Shown in pieces: positions 27,496 to 36,190 of a DNA stretch of 64,000 nt. The translations under genes were made by a program, and so were the position numbers. The notes under the pieces were generated by a model. It did no database searches. It was not told where the DNA came from and saw only the letters and a list, made by a program, of their open reading frames with translations. Every line of letters starts with the position of its first letter. Within the stretch, counting starts at the first letter, position 1. The DNA lies in the NCBI GenBank assembly GCA_049115495.1, contig JAGDZV010000001.1, forward strand, positions 434,001-498,000, in the 5' to 3' direction. This stretch comes from JACPUW01 sp049115495. Lineage in GTDB: Bacteria > Bacteroidota > Bacteroidia > CAILMK01 > JACPUW01.

Positions 27496-28538
27496 AGACC
27501 ATATTTAAAAACGCGCTTTGGCTAAACTCACTGCTAACCATAATACTATTGCTAGGCGCTTGTGGTGACGATAACCCAGTAGAAAAACCTACCAAAAACA
27601 AATCAGGAAAAGGACTAATTATATTAAACGAAGGTCTATTTAATAGAGGCAACTCAAGCCTTAGTTTCATTTCTAAAAAACACCTTGATAAAGGATTTAG
27701 AGATAGCATAATAAATGGTCATTTTGAAAAAATAAACAAGCTGAGGATAGGTGATGTAGGTCATTCAATTACCTTAATTGATAGTCTGCTCTACATAGTT
27801 GCTAATAACTCAGGACTTATACACGTAATAGATACTCATTCGCATGTTTTAATAAAGACCATAACAGGTTTCACATCGCCAAGATATATTGAGAAAGTAG
27901 ACGAGAACTTAGCCCTAGTAGGCGACTTGTATAGCAATACAATTGCTAAAGTTAACTTGAATACCCTAGAGATTGCAGGTAATATTGGTTTTAATGGCCA
28001 AAGCGAAAGAATGGTAACTGTAGGTAAAAATGTGTGGGTCTCTAATAACACAAGACCTTACCTATACATTCTAGATCCTTTTGAAGAAAACATTTCGGAC
28101 TCATTGTTTATAGGCGCTTTTTGTAATGAACTTTATGAATATCGAGGTGAATTGATAGCCTTAGCCAATGCCCAATCTTACGAAGTAAATAAAGGTGCCC
28201 TAATTTTTATATCTCCTGCAAAAAAAGAGATCGTTAAAAAGTTTGAATTTGAAAGTGCCGAAAAATCATGGTATGGAAGAATGACTACCGACGGTGAAAG
28301 CATTTATTTAAAAAATGAAAACACGATTCTTTTATATTCAAATGACCAATTAAACCAAGTTTTGAGTTTTGATGACATGAATGCATATAACATATTCGTT
28401 CATCAAAACAAACTCTTTGTATGTAATGCTAAAGACTATCAGTCGCAAGGCGAAGTAATTGTGTACAACAACAATTACAACCAAATAAGCAGCTTGAAAA
28501 CAGGCATAATACCTTCTTCCTTAATTTGGATTGAATAG
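27492..28538 (+). CDS. BtuG-like beta-propeller lipoprotein
   Basis: This 348-residue lipoprotein has lipobox LLGAC (Cys near residue 24) and a short Asp/Lys linker, followed by YncE-like beta-propeller repeats, such as SLLYIVANNSGLIHVIDTHS, NTIAKVNLNTLEI and KNVWVSNNTRPYLYILDP. The combination of a B12-riboswitch operon, a BtuB-like receptor and a DUF5074/YncE-type propeller matches BtuG, the surface lipoprotein that captures cobalamin above BtuB in Bacteroides. The start is TTG at 27492 and overlaps the upstream stop (TTGA). The SRS-like acidic lipoprotein export signal after Cys (GDDNP) favours surface exposure. Confidence 0.86.
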   Translation: MKTIFKNALWLNSLLTIILLLGACGDDNPVEKPTKNKSGKGLIILNEGLFNRGNSSLSFISKKHLDKGFRDSIINGHFEKINKLRIGDVGHSITLIDSLLYIVANNSGLIHVIDTHSHVLIKTITGFTSPRYIEKVDENLALVGDLYSNTIAKVNLNTLEIAGNIGFNGQSERMVTVGKNVWVSNNTRPYLYILDPFEENISDSLFIGAFCNELYEYRGELIALANAQSYEVNKGALIFISPAKKEIVKKFEFESAEKSWYGRMTTDGESIYLKNENTILLYSNDQLNQVLSFDDMNAYNIFVHQNKLFVCNAKDYQSQGEVIVYNNNYNQISSLKTGIIPSSLIWIE

Positions 28539-28610
28539 AGAGAATTAATTAACCCTTTTGAGCTCACTAGATTTCATCCAAATACTTCTCTCTATTTCAA
28601 TTACCAAACA

Positions 28611-28641
28611 AAAAAAGGGAGGCCAATGGCCTCCCTTTTTT
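28611..28641. terminator. Bidirectional intrinsic terminator
   Basis: AAAAAAGGGAGGCC (28611-28624) pairs perfectly with GGCCTCCCTTTTTT (28628-28641) around an AAT loop. With A and T runs on both sides it can end both the B12 operon and the convergent EGF-like lipoprotein gene. Confidence 0.92.
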
Positions 28642-28665
28642 TGTTTTATTTTGATTGTTTTAGAG

Positions 28666-29622
28666 TTACTCTTTAAATGAAACTCTAATTTTCTCAAGAA
28701 TATTCTTTCTAATTTTTACGTAACCTGAAGCTTGCTCTCCATCTTTACCAGCAAACTGACTATTGTAAGCAACCACCAAATACTTGTTGGTAGGAATATC
28801 CATTAAATAGTAAAGGCCAGATTGCTCATTACCATTTTCGTCTCTTTGTCTACCCGTTCTTCCCTCGTAAAAAGGATCAAAAGGAATGGCTTCGTAATCA
28901 CTTACCATTACTTGAACAAAAGTATCGTTAGATGGCCCCCAAAGCATAAATATGTTTGAGTCCAACTCAGTACCCGCAATTGATGATTGCGCCACAGTAA
29001 CTTTAAGTTTACCTAAAGGCTGAACTTCGGCATACATTAAATCATCTGTTGAATCGGCAGTTACAGTAACTTGACCAACCCATTTATCTCTTGAGCCATC
29101 AAAAACATGCAAATAGTACGTACCTGTTTGTAATCCTTCAAATTTGATAATACCTGCTTTACCATTATCAGCTGGGTCTACCCCACCCTTTCTAGAGTAA
29201 GCCGTATCTACAATTAATTGCTCGTTTAAGTTTGAGTTATAGCTCTGTAGGTAATTCTTTTGCTTGTCAAAAATTGGTAGTTTTCCATAATCATACTCTA
29301 ACCAATACATATCTTCAGCAGATCTACCTAAAACAGCTAAACAACCATAGTTATTCTGCACCTTGCCATTAGCAAGCCTTTTTACTATAATTTCTAAGTT
29401 TCCAGTAGTGTATGGTGGTGGAATTTTTTCTTCGCAAAAATCACCTTGCCATCCTGAGTCGCATTCGCACTCAGCAACGCCATCGGCATTTTCAATGCAA
29501 TTTCCATTTTCACCACAGTCTGGAGCATCTTCAGCAGTGCAAGGATCACCACCGCATGCATTTAAAATTAGCATTCCTGCAAAAAATGCAGTCGCCAAAA
29601 TGGGAGTTAAGAATTTTTTCAT
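28666..29622 (-). CDS. Lipoprotein with an EGF-like module
   Basis: This 318-residue lipoprotein has lipobox LNAC (Cys at residue 23). Directly after the anchor lies a six-cysteine EGF-like module (CTAEDAPDC, GENGNC, ECECDSGWQGDFC), then a linker (IPPPYTTG) and about 240 residues of beta-rich sequence that include LQTGTYYLHVFDGS, a carboxypeptidase-regulatory-like turn. EGF-like modules are unusual in bacteria but recur in Bacteroidota and marine lineages, where they are thought to be structural. The function is unknown. The bidirectional terminator lies just past its stop. Confidence 0.85.
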   Translation of the reverse strand: MKKFLTPILATAFFAGMLILNACGGDPCTAEDAPDCGENGNCIENADGVAECECDSGWQGDFCEEKIPPPYTTGNLEIIVKRLANGKVQNNYGCLAVLGRSAEDMYWLEYDYGKLPIFDKQKNYLQSYNSNLNEQLIVDTAYSRKGGVDPADNGKAGIIKFEGLQTGTYYLHVFDGSRDKWVGQVTVTADSTDDLMYAEVQPLGKLKVTVAQSSIAGTELDSNIFMLWGPSNDTFVQVMVSDYEAIPFDPFYEGRTGRQRDENGNEQSGLYYLMDIPTNKYLVVAYNSQFAGKDGEQASGYVKIRKNILEKIRVSFKE

Positions 29623-29671
29623 CTAATTAGATTTTTTGGTATTGCAATTTTAATGTACGCTTTTCACTATT

Positions 29672-30895
29672 TCAACTTAAAAGTCTTGAAATCATACCAC
29701 TTTTAAGTTTGGGTTCAATACAAGTGGCCTTCGGAGGCATAGATTCGTGTTTATTGGCTACTTCATACATTTCTTCAATTTTTGCTGGGCAAACCGTAAA
29801 GGCTACCTTATAATCTCCTCTATTTACCAAGTTCACCAACTTTGAAACCCCTCGCACACCATCATAGTATGATACACGGTCAGTTGACCTAGGGTTTGAA
29901 ATTCCAAGGATACCGGTAATGATTTCTTTTCTTAGTACGCTTACATCTAAGCAATTAACTGGATCAGTTCCTATAAACTCTATTTTTTTATACCTGAGTT
30001 TGTACCAGCAATGTCCAATGTACATTCCGTAATCAAACTTTTCGGTGGGTCTTACTTCTCGTTCGGTTTTTTCAACATCAAAATGGTGAGAAACCTGTTC
30101 AATAAACTCAGTCTCAGTGTAAGGCCCAAGGTCTTTAATTAATCTGTTGAATTCATAAACTCTTAATTGACTTGAAGGAAAATGAATGGCAACAAAATAA
30201 TTATGCGGCGCTTCTAATGGAGATGAGCCCTTTTCATTTCTATTTTTGGCCACAATGCTCCCACTCTCAATTCTATGATGCCCATCAGCAATATAGGTTG
30301 ACGGCACTTGGGTGAATTCTTCTTCTAAAAATTTTATCGTTTCAGCATCGCTAATTCTCCAAAGCTTATGCTCTACATTGGCATCGTTGTAAAACTTGTA
30401 GGTTTCGTTTCTTAATGCCACCTGCTCAACTAGCTCATCAATCGCTTTATGGTCAGGGTAAGCAAGCATTATTGGATTAAAATTGAAATCTATTGATTCA
30501 GTGATCTTAACCAGTTCTGATTCGTTTGCTTCAATTGTGTCTTCGTGCTTTTTAACCTTACCTTCCCAATAATCTTGATAGTGAACAGCACCTACAATAC
30601 CATAAAGCCAATGGTTTTCCCAATTAACCCCCACAAGGTAGTAGCATGGGTATTTATCAGCCAAAAGCTTACTTTTCTCAATTAAATTCCTATACCCAAT
30701 TCCTACTTTTAAAAAGTACTCAAGTTCTGGTTCAGAATCAACGTTATATCCTAAAGATTTTGCCCTTAATCTAATCTCTTCTTCAGTTATATCTTTCTCT
30801 TTTTCAAGAATTACATGATCAAACTGGTTAAACATAAGGTCTGATACCAGTTCAGGATGAGGCAAAATGCCTCTAAAAGGTTTTACTTTGGCCAT
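29672..30895 (-). CDS. DUF1015 family protein
   Basis: This 407-residue cytoplasmic protein starts MAKVKPFRGILPHPELV, the standard DUF1015 beginning; the in-frame start at 30919 would lie inside the upstream terminator, so I use 30895. A second family signature, YIADGHHRIESG, lies near residue 205, and resembles nucleotide or phosphate handling motifs of ParB/Srx-like folds. The biochemical role is unknown. Many genomes place DUF1015 next to serA and serC, as here, which suggests a link to serine or phosphoserine metabolism (inference). Confidence 0.9.
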   Translation of the reverse strand: MAKVKPFRGILPHPELVSDLMFNQFDHVILEKEKDITEEEIRLRAKSLGYNVDSEPELEYFLKVGIGYRNLIEKSKLLADKYPCYYLVGVNWENHWLYGIVGAVHYQDYWEGKVKKHEDTIEANESELVKITESIDFNFNPIMLAYPDHKAIDELVEQVALRNETYKFYNDANVEHKLWRISDAETIKFLEEEFTQVPSTYIADGHHRIESGSIVAKNRNEKGSSPLEAPHNYFVAIHFPSSQLRVYEFNRLIKDLGPYTETEFIEQVSHHFDVEKTEREVRPTEKFDYGMYIGHCWYKLRYKKIEFIGTDPVNCLDVSVLRKEIITGILGISNPRSTDRVSYYDGVRGVSKLVNLVNRGDYKVAFTVCPAKIEEMYEVANKHESMPPKATCIEPKLKSGMISRLLS

Positions 30896-30904
30896 AGCAG
30901 TAGC

Positions 30905-30936
30905 AAAAAAAAGCCCCAACTAAACTTTGTTAGGGC
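30905..30936 (-). terminator. Terminator between serA and the DUF1015 gene
   Basis: On the minus strand GCCCTAAC (30929-30936) pairs with GTTGGGGC (30913-30920), eight pairs with one T-G, and is followed by eight T residues (30905-30912). It ends ten bases before the DUF1015 ATG, so DUF1015 would be read only by read-through. Confidence 0.8.
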
Positions 30937-30951
30937 CTTTTTAAAGAGTTT

Positions 30952-31908
30952 CTATTTAAAAAAATCAACAACCGTATTGGCCATTTCTGTACCAATTCGA
31001 TCTTGGGCTTCAACAGTTGATCCACCAATATGCGGACTTACTGATGTATTTGCATGATTTAGCAATTCGGTATTATTGGTTGGCTCCTGCTCAAATACAT
31101 CTACTCCAGCATAAGCCACTTTACCAGAATTCAAGGCTTCTAAAAGTGCCGCTTCATCAACCGTACCGCCCCTTGCACAATTAATTAATGACGCACCATC
31201 TTTCATTTTGGCAAACTCAGCTGACCCAATTGCAGCACTGCCTGTAAATGGAATATGTAATGATATAAAATCAGCTTGAGCCAAAAGTTGGTCTTTGCTC
31301 ACAAATGGAATGTTTGCTGTAATTGTACCTGAAACATTTGCGGACGAAAGGTCGAGATTAAAGCTTACCTTCCTTTCGGCAATATCAGTACAAATTACTT
31401 TCATGCCAAGGCCTACTCCCAACTTCATGGTTTCCATACCAATTCTTCCTGCACCAATAACTCCTAGAGTTTTACCTTTTAATTCGGCTCCTTTAGAGTA
31501 AGATTTTTTCAAGGCTTTAAATCCATCGGCACCTTGAGCAGGCAACTCTTGGTTTGAACGTTGTAAAAATCTAGCAACAGTAAACATATGTGCAATTGCC
31601 AGTTCACCTACAGATGCTGATGATGCAGCAGGTGTATTTGAAACTTGCTTGCCAACTGAGCGTGCATAGTCAACGTCAATATTATCCATGCCTACGCCAG
31701 CTCTTCCTATAAATTTAAGGTTAGGGCAAGCATCAATTAACTCTTTTCTCACTTTTGTAGCACTGCGCACAATAATCCCGTCAAAGCTATTGAGCTGAGT
31801 CATTAGGTCATCTTGAGCAATGGTGTCGGTAATTACTTCATGTCCAGCATTTACCATTATCTCTTTTCCGGCAGCTGAAATACCATCATTTGCTAAAATT
31901 CTTGCCAT
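30952..31908 (-). CDS. serA: D-3-phosphoglycerate dehydrogenase, short form
   Basis: This 318-residue NAD-dependent dehydrogenase catalyses the first step of serine synthesis from 3-phosphoglycerate. It has the family landmarks GRAGVGMDNIDVDYA, the Rossmann GVIGAGRIG near residue 150, NCARGGTVDEAALLEAL, GVDVFEQEP, and the catalytic-His segment SPHIGGSTVEAQDRIG. It ends after the catalytic core, without the ACT regulatory domain of long forms, so serine feedback through ACT is absent. Other 2-hydroxyacid dehydrogenases are possible, but serC lies six bases upstream in the same operon, which makes SerA the best call. Confidence 0.93.
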   Translation of the reverse strand: MARILANDGISAAGKEIMVNAGHEVITDTIAQDDLMTQLNSFDGIIVRSATKVRKELIDACPNLKFIGRAGVGMDNIDVDYARSVGKQVSNTPAASSASVGELAIAHMFTVARFLQRSNQELPAQGADGFKALKKSYSKGAELKGKTLGVIGAGRIGMETMKLGVGLGMKVICTDIAERKVSFNLDLSSANVSGTITANIPFVSKDQLLAQADFISLHIPFTGSAAIGSAEFAKMKDGASLINCARGGTVDEAALLEALNSGKVAYAGVDVFEQEPTNNTELLNHANTSVSPHIGGSTVEAQDRIGTEMANTVVDFFK

Positions 31909-31913
31909 TTTAT

Positions 31914-32987
31914 TTATGCGTATTTACTTGAGAATTCTTTCATTACATCTACCAAAACCTGTACGCTGCTAATATCCATAGCATTGTAAATTGAAGCTCT
32001 AAACCCACCAACTGAGCGATGGCCTTTTATTCCGCTTATATTGGCATTTTTACAATATTCTAAGAAATCATTTTGAAGACTTTCATTTTTCAAAACAAAA
32101 GTTGCATTCATAATTGATCTATCTTCTTTGGCAGCTGTTCCTTCAAATAGTGGGCTATTGTCAATCTCGTTGTACAATAAGTTAGCTTTTGCCTTGTTGA
32201 GTTTATACATTTCACCAACTCCACCTATGCTTTTCAACCATTTAAAGGTTTCGTTTACTACGAACACAGGAAAAACCGGCGGTGTGTTAAACATAGACTC
32301 CTTTTTAATATGCGTCTCATAATTTAACATGGTAGGAATAGCTCTTCCCACTTTGCCTAATATTTCGTCTTTTACTATAACCAATGTGGTTCCTGCAGGG
32401 CCAATATTCTTTTGAGCACCAGCATAAATAAGATCGTACTTAGAAACATCAACTGGTCGGCTATAAATGTCTGATGACATATCTGCAACCAATGGGCAAT
32501 CAACGTTGTAATCTTCGTGAATTTCGGTACCAAATATGGTATTGTTAGTTGTAATGTGAAAATAGGCCGAATCAGCAGCTACATCATATCCTTTAGGAAT
32601 GTAATTGAAGTTCTTATCTTCAGAGCTTGCCACTACATTAACATTACCAACCAGTTTGGCTTCTTTAATTGCCTTAGTTGACCAAGCACCTGTGTTTAAA
32701 TAGGCAGCTGTTTTACCTTCGGCTAAAAGGTTAAGCGCAACCATGTAAAATTGGGTGCTCGCTCCACCTTGCAAAAACAAAATTGAATAACCTTCAGGTA
32801 CACCAAGAAGTTCCTTGGCATTTGCAACGGCTTCGTCCATTACGGCAACGAATTCTTTGCTTCTGTGAGACACAGTAATTAGGGGTAAACCTGTTCCTGC
32901 AAAGTCTTTTAAAGCTTCTATAGATTGATTTACCGCTTCTTGCGGAAGAATGGCCGGACCGGCGCTAAAATTGTGAACTTTACTCAT
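31914..32987 (-). CDS. serC: Phosphoserine aminotransferase
   Basis: This 357-residue PLP enzyme converts 3-phosphohydroxypyruvate and glutamate to phosphoserine. It starts with the diagnostic MSKVHNFSAGPAILPQEAV and has the PLP-lysine segment YAGAQKNIGPAG near residue 190, the LFLQGGAST block near 71 and the substrate-binding GHRSVGGFRASIYNA near the C-terminus. Length is normal. It is the first gene of serC-serA, and the region upstream holds a 16-bp perfect inverted repeat at 33122-33178. Confidence 0.97.
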   Translation of the reverse strand: MSKVHNFSAGPAILPQEAVNQSIEALKDFAGTGLPLITVSHRSKEFVAVMDEAVANAKELLGVPEGYSILFLQGGASTQFYMVALNLLAEGKTAAYLNTGAWSTKAIKEAKLVGNVNVVASSEDKNFNYIPKGYDVAADSAYFHITTNNTIFGTEIHEDYNVDCPLVADMSSDIYSRPVDVSKYDLIYAGAQKNIGPAGTTLVIVKDEILGKVGRAIPTMLNYETHIKKESMFNTPPVFPVFVVNETFKWLKSIGGVGEMYKLNKAKANLLYNEIDNSPLFEGTAAKEDRSIMNATFVLKNESLQNDFLEYCKNANISGIKGHRSVGGFRASIYNAMDISSVQVLVDVMKEFSSKYA

Positions 32988-33121
32988 TTGAGTAGGCTTT
33001 GTTAAATTTTTTGCAAAGGTATATGTATTCCTTTCATGGCTAAATATTGGACTTAATGTTATCTACATTTAACAAGACAATTGGAAAAAGCCTTTTTGTA
33101 ATCATGTAAAAAATCAATAAC

Positions 33122-33178
33122 AAAAACCTTAATAATTTTGCTCTTTAAACCACTTTAGATTTAATTATTAAGGTTTTT
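33122..33178. repeat. Perfect 16-bp inverted repeat between divergent serC and lysA
   Basis: AAAAACCTTAATAATT at 33122-33137 is the exact reverse complement of 33163-33178, separated by 25 bases. It stands between the serC start (32987) and the lysA start (33252). It may be a paired operator or a long hairpin in a leader. It is AT-rich and has no terminator-like GC stem. Confidence 0.75.
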
Positions 33179-33251
33179 AGCCAATAATCCTTTGAATTTT
33201 AAACTTTATCTCCGTTCTACTTTTTTACTTTCGCGCAAATTTTAATGAACA

Positions 33252-34481
33252 ATGCAACTTGAGAACAACCGTTACGTGGTAGAAGGCGTTGACCTTCTTA
33301 AAGTTACACAACAGTTTGGCACACCCCTTTATGTTTACAATGGTAATAAGATAAAGGAACAATACAACAAACTGAAACAGGCCTTTAAACACGTAGATCT
33401 CAAGATAAAATATGCATGTAAGGCTAATACCAATATTAACATTCTAAAGCTTCTAAAAAATGAAGGAAGTGGTTTAGACACCGTTTCTATCAACGAAGTG
33501 AGAATAGGCTTGAGAGCCGGTTTTGAGCCCGAAGATATTTTGTACACGCCTAATTGTGTTTCTTTTGAAGAGATACAAAAAGCGGTTGATCTTGGTGTAA
33601 ATATCAATATTGATAACATTTCGGTACTGGAACAGTTTGGTCATGAATATCAGGGCAGTGTTCCTGTATGCATTAGAGTAAATCCACATGTATTGGCTGG
33701 TGGAAATTCGCATATTCAAACCGGACACATCGATTCTAAATTTGGAATTTCAATACATCAGATGCGCCATGTAATGCGTGTTGTAAATGCCAATAATATA
33801 AATGTGGTTGGTTTGCACATGCACACGGGGTCTGACATTTTGGATGCCGAAGTTTTTACCAGAGCAGCCGAATTACTGTTTGACTCGGCTATTGAGTTTA
33901 AAGATCTTAAATACATTGATTTAGGATCTGGTTTTAAAGTGGGGTACAGGCAAGATGATGTAACAACAGATATTGAAAGACTTGGTGAAATACTTGGAGA
34001 GCGCTTCAAAGGTTTTTGCCAGGCTTATGGTAGAGATTTACAATTATGGTTTGAGCCAGGAAAATACTTGGTGAGCGAATCAGGATACTTTTTAGCCACA
34101 GTTAACGTAGTAAAACAAACAGTATCTACCGTTTTTGCTGGTGTAGACTCTGGTCAAAATCATCTAATGAGGCCAATGATGTATGATGCATATCATCACA
34201 TAACAAATATCAGTAACCCCAATGGTGTAAATAGAGTGTACTCTGTTGTTGGCTACATATGCGAAACTGACACTTTTGGCTATGATAGAAAACTTAATGA
34301 AGTTAGGGAAGGCGATGTATTGGCAATACATAATGCTGGTGCTTATGGTTTTATGATGAGCAGCAATTACAATTCGCGAGTTAGGCCTGCCGAAGTTTTG
34401 ATTTTAGACGGTAAAGCGCATTTGATAAGAGAAAGAGAAACTCTTGATGACCTACTGAAAAATCAAATCGAAGTACTTTAA
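33252..34481 (+). CDS. lysA: Diaminopimelate decarboxylase
   Basis: This 409-residue fold-III PLP decarboxylase makes lysine from meso-diaminopimelate. Landmarks are the PLP-lysine YACKANTN near residue 55, the HMHTGSDI motif near 196, EPGKYLVSESGYF and the substrate cysteine region GYICETDTFG. The length agrees with LysA. The related carboxynorspermidine decarboxylase is possible but less likely, given the EPGKYLVSESG and CETD signatures. It is separated from serC by a shared upstream region. A hairpin without a T tract lies after its stop. Confidence 0.92.
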   Translation: MQLENNRYVVEGVDLLKVTQQFGTPLYVYNGNKIKEQYNKLKQAFKHVDLKIKYACKANTNINILKLLKNEGSGLDTVSINEVRIGLRAGFEPEDILYTPNCVSFEEIQKAVDLGVNINIDNISVLEQFGHEYQGSVPVCIRVNPHVLAGGNSHIQTGHIDSKFGISIHQMRHVMRVVNANNINVVGLHMHTGSDILDAEVFTRAAELLFDSAIEFKDLKYIDLGSGFKVGYRQDDVTTDIERLGEILGERFKGFCQAYGRDLQLWFEPGKYLVSESGYFLATVNVVKQTVSTVFAGVDSGQNHLMRPMMYDAYHHITNISNPNGVNRVYSVVGYICETDTFGYDRKLNEVREGDVLAIHNAGAYGFMMSSNYNSRVRPAEVLILDGKAHLIRERETLDDLLKNQIEVL

Positions 34482-34498
34482 AATGAAATTTTAAGATT

Positions 34499-34539
34499 GT
34501 TATTGGTTATTGGTTCTTTTGATACTAATAGCCAATAAC
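34499..34539. other. Hairpin between lysA and the methyltransferase gene
   Basis: GTTATTGGTTATT (34499-34511) pairs with AATAGCCAATAAC (34527-34539), 13 positions with one G-T wobble, around a 15-base loop. There is no T run, so termination is uncertain. Confidence 0.45.
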
Positions 34540-34558
34540 TCTCTATAAAAATCAAACT

Positions 34559-35155
34559 ATGATTGATTTTTGGAATGAAAGATACGGCGCCGATGAATTT
34601 GCCTATGGTACTCTGCCTAACACTTTCTTAAAAGAGCAATTGGCTTCATTAACACCAGGTGAAATTCTATTTCCGGCTGAAGGTGAAGGAAGAAACGCCG
34701 TATTTGCAGCAAAAAAAGGCTTTAATGTAAGTGCTTTTGATATGAGTACTGCAGGTCAAGCCAAAGCAAAGCAATTGGCAGCAAGCCAAAAAGTAGAGAT
34801 TGACTACAAAATTGCTCGATTACAAGATTTTAATTTTGGCGAATCACAATTTGATTTAATTGCATTTATTTATGTTCATATGGGGCCAGACATTAGAAAG
34901 CTGGTACATCAAAAAGCTATTAAATCTTTAAAAAAAGGTGGCAAAATAATTCTTGAAGCCTTTAACCCAATGCAGCTAGGGAATGAAAGCGGTGGTCCCA
35001 AAAATAAAGATTGGCTTTTTTCTAAACAGCAAATGATAAATGATTTTGATGGTCTACACTTTCAAGTGCTTGAAGAAAAACAGATACATTTAGCCGAAGG
35101 CCCTTTTCACAATGGAATGGCCAATGTAATAAGAGTTGTGGCTGTTAAACTTTAA
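34559..35155 (+). CDS. SAM-dependent methyltransferase, class I
   Basis: This 198-residue protein is of the TehB/tellurite-resistance-like or thiopurine-type methyltransferase class. It begins FWNERYGADEFAYGTLPNTFL, and has a SAM-binding motif I ILFPAEGEGRNAVFAAKKGF with motif II acidic residue in VSAFDMS and a post-motif QFDLIAFIYVHM. The usual GxGxG is replaced by AEGEGR, as in this subgroup. The substrate is unknown and could be a small molecule. It follows lysA by 77 bases and is convergent with the hydrolase gene. Confidence 0.85.
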   Translation: MIDFWNERYGADEFAYGTLPNTFLKEQLASLTPGEILFPAEGEGRNAVFAAKKGFNVSAFDMSTAGQAKAKQLAASQKVEIDYKIARLQDFNFGESQFDLIAFIYVHMGPDIRKLVHQKAIKSLKKGGKIILEAFNPMQLGNESGGPKNKDWLFSKQQMINDFDGLHFQVLEEKQIHLAEGPFHNGMANVIRVVAVKL

Positions 35156-35159
35156 TGGT

Positions 35160-36188
35160 TTAACGATTAGCTTCAACAAATTCAATTATTTCATTTGCAA
35201 ACTTTTCTGGTTCATGTACCATGGGCGAATGTCCCGACTTGTTGAAGATTACCAATCGTTTTTGTGTTGAAGAAACATTGGCATAGGCAGTATAGCCTAA
35301 CCTAGGTGGAACAACAAAATCATACTTGCCCCATAAAAACAAACTGGGTATTGTAACCTTATAGAGTTGATTTGTAAGTGCAGTTGCTTCTATCTCATCA
35401 TTTAATCCCGCATTGGCGGCATTGCCACTAAGCAAACTGGTTAGTGGATTCAATCTACTTAAAGAAGGATAGGTCCTTGCCATAGAATCGCCATTATAAA
35501 CTTCATTAATTAGTCCTTCTGCTGTATAAGCTAATGAGTTTATGGTTCCACTTTCTTCATTTGAAACATTATTACTATCAATTAATGAAATGGTATCTCT
35601 AATCCCTTGCCATCTTTCAACATTATTTCCTCTTGATATTTCCCTATCGGCATAATGCAAAAACATACTTACAGCCGATTTGTTAAGCAACGGCAAATCA
35701 TGTGCGCCATCAGCTTCAATCCAACCAGAAAGCATTTTTTGAGTGCTGTCATTAACAACAAACTTTCCGCTTAAAGTGCCACCCCAGCTGTGGCCTAACA
35801 TAAATACAGAAATATCATTCCCGTATCTATAATTCAAGGTTTCAATTAGCACTTTAAGATCATCAACCATTTGATCAATGGTTAATTCGGTATTTGAATA
35901 AATTCCATGCGAATTTCCTTGACCGCGTTGATCAGTATAAACAACAGCATATTTTTCTTCTATAGGTTCCATATCTGTACCCCTATACTCTAAACCACTA
36001 CCACCAGGGCCTCCATGTACCATTACAATAAATGTTTTGGATGCGGTATTTCCGAATATGTGTGCGGGTATATCGGCTCCAGCATTTCTAATGGTAATAA
36101 TTTCATCAGCATTGCTTGTAAGATCAACATTTTCAACACAGCTAGTTAAAACTAGAAGGGGCAGTATGTATTGGACAAGTTTTTTCAT
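35160..36188 (-). CDS. Alpha/beta hydrolase lipoprotein, proline-iminopeptidase-like
   Basis: This 342-residue lipoprotein has lipobox LTSC (Cys near residue 17). Alpha/beta-hydrolase motifs are the oxyanion HGGPGGSG near residue 58, the nucleophile elbow GHSWGG near 126, and the late SGHSPMVHEPEKF with the catalytic His. HGGPGGS is typical of prolyl aminopeptidase (S33) relatives, so a peptidase or esterase acting in the periplasm or outer membrane is probable. It is the last gene of a minus-strand cluster, two bases after the preceding stop. Confidence 0.88.
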   Translation of the reverse strand: MKKLVQYILPLLVLTSCVENVDLTSNADEIITIRNAGADIPAHIFGNTASKTFIVMVHGGPGGSGLEYRGTDMEPIEEKYAVVYTDQRGQGNSHGIYSNTELTIDQMVDDLKVLIETLNYRYGNDISVFMLGHSWGGTLSGKFVVNDSTQKMLSGWIEADGAHDLPLLNKSAVSMFLHYADREISRGNNVERWQGIRDTISLIDSNNVSNEESGTINSLAYTAEGLINEVYNGDSMARTYPSLSRLNPLTSLLSGNAANAGLNDEIEATALTNQLYKVTIPSLFLWGKYDFVVPPRLGYTAYANVSSTQKRLVIFNKSGHSPMVHEPEKFANEIIEFVEANR

Positions 36189-36190
36189 TT

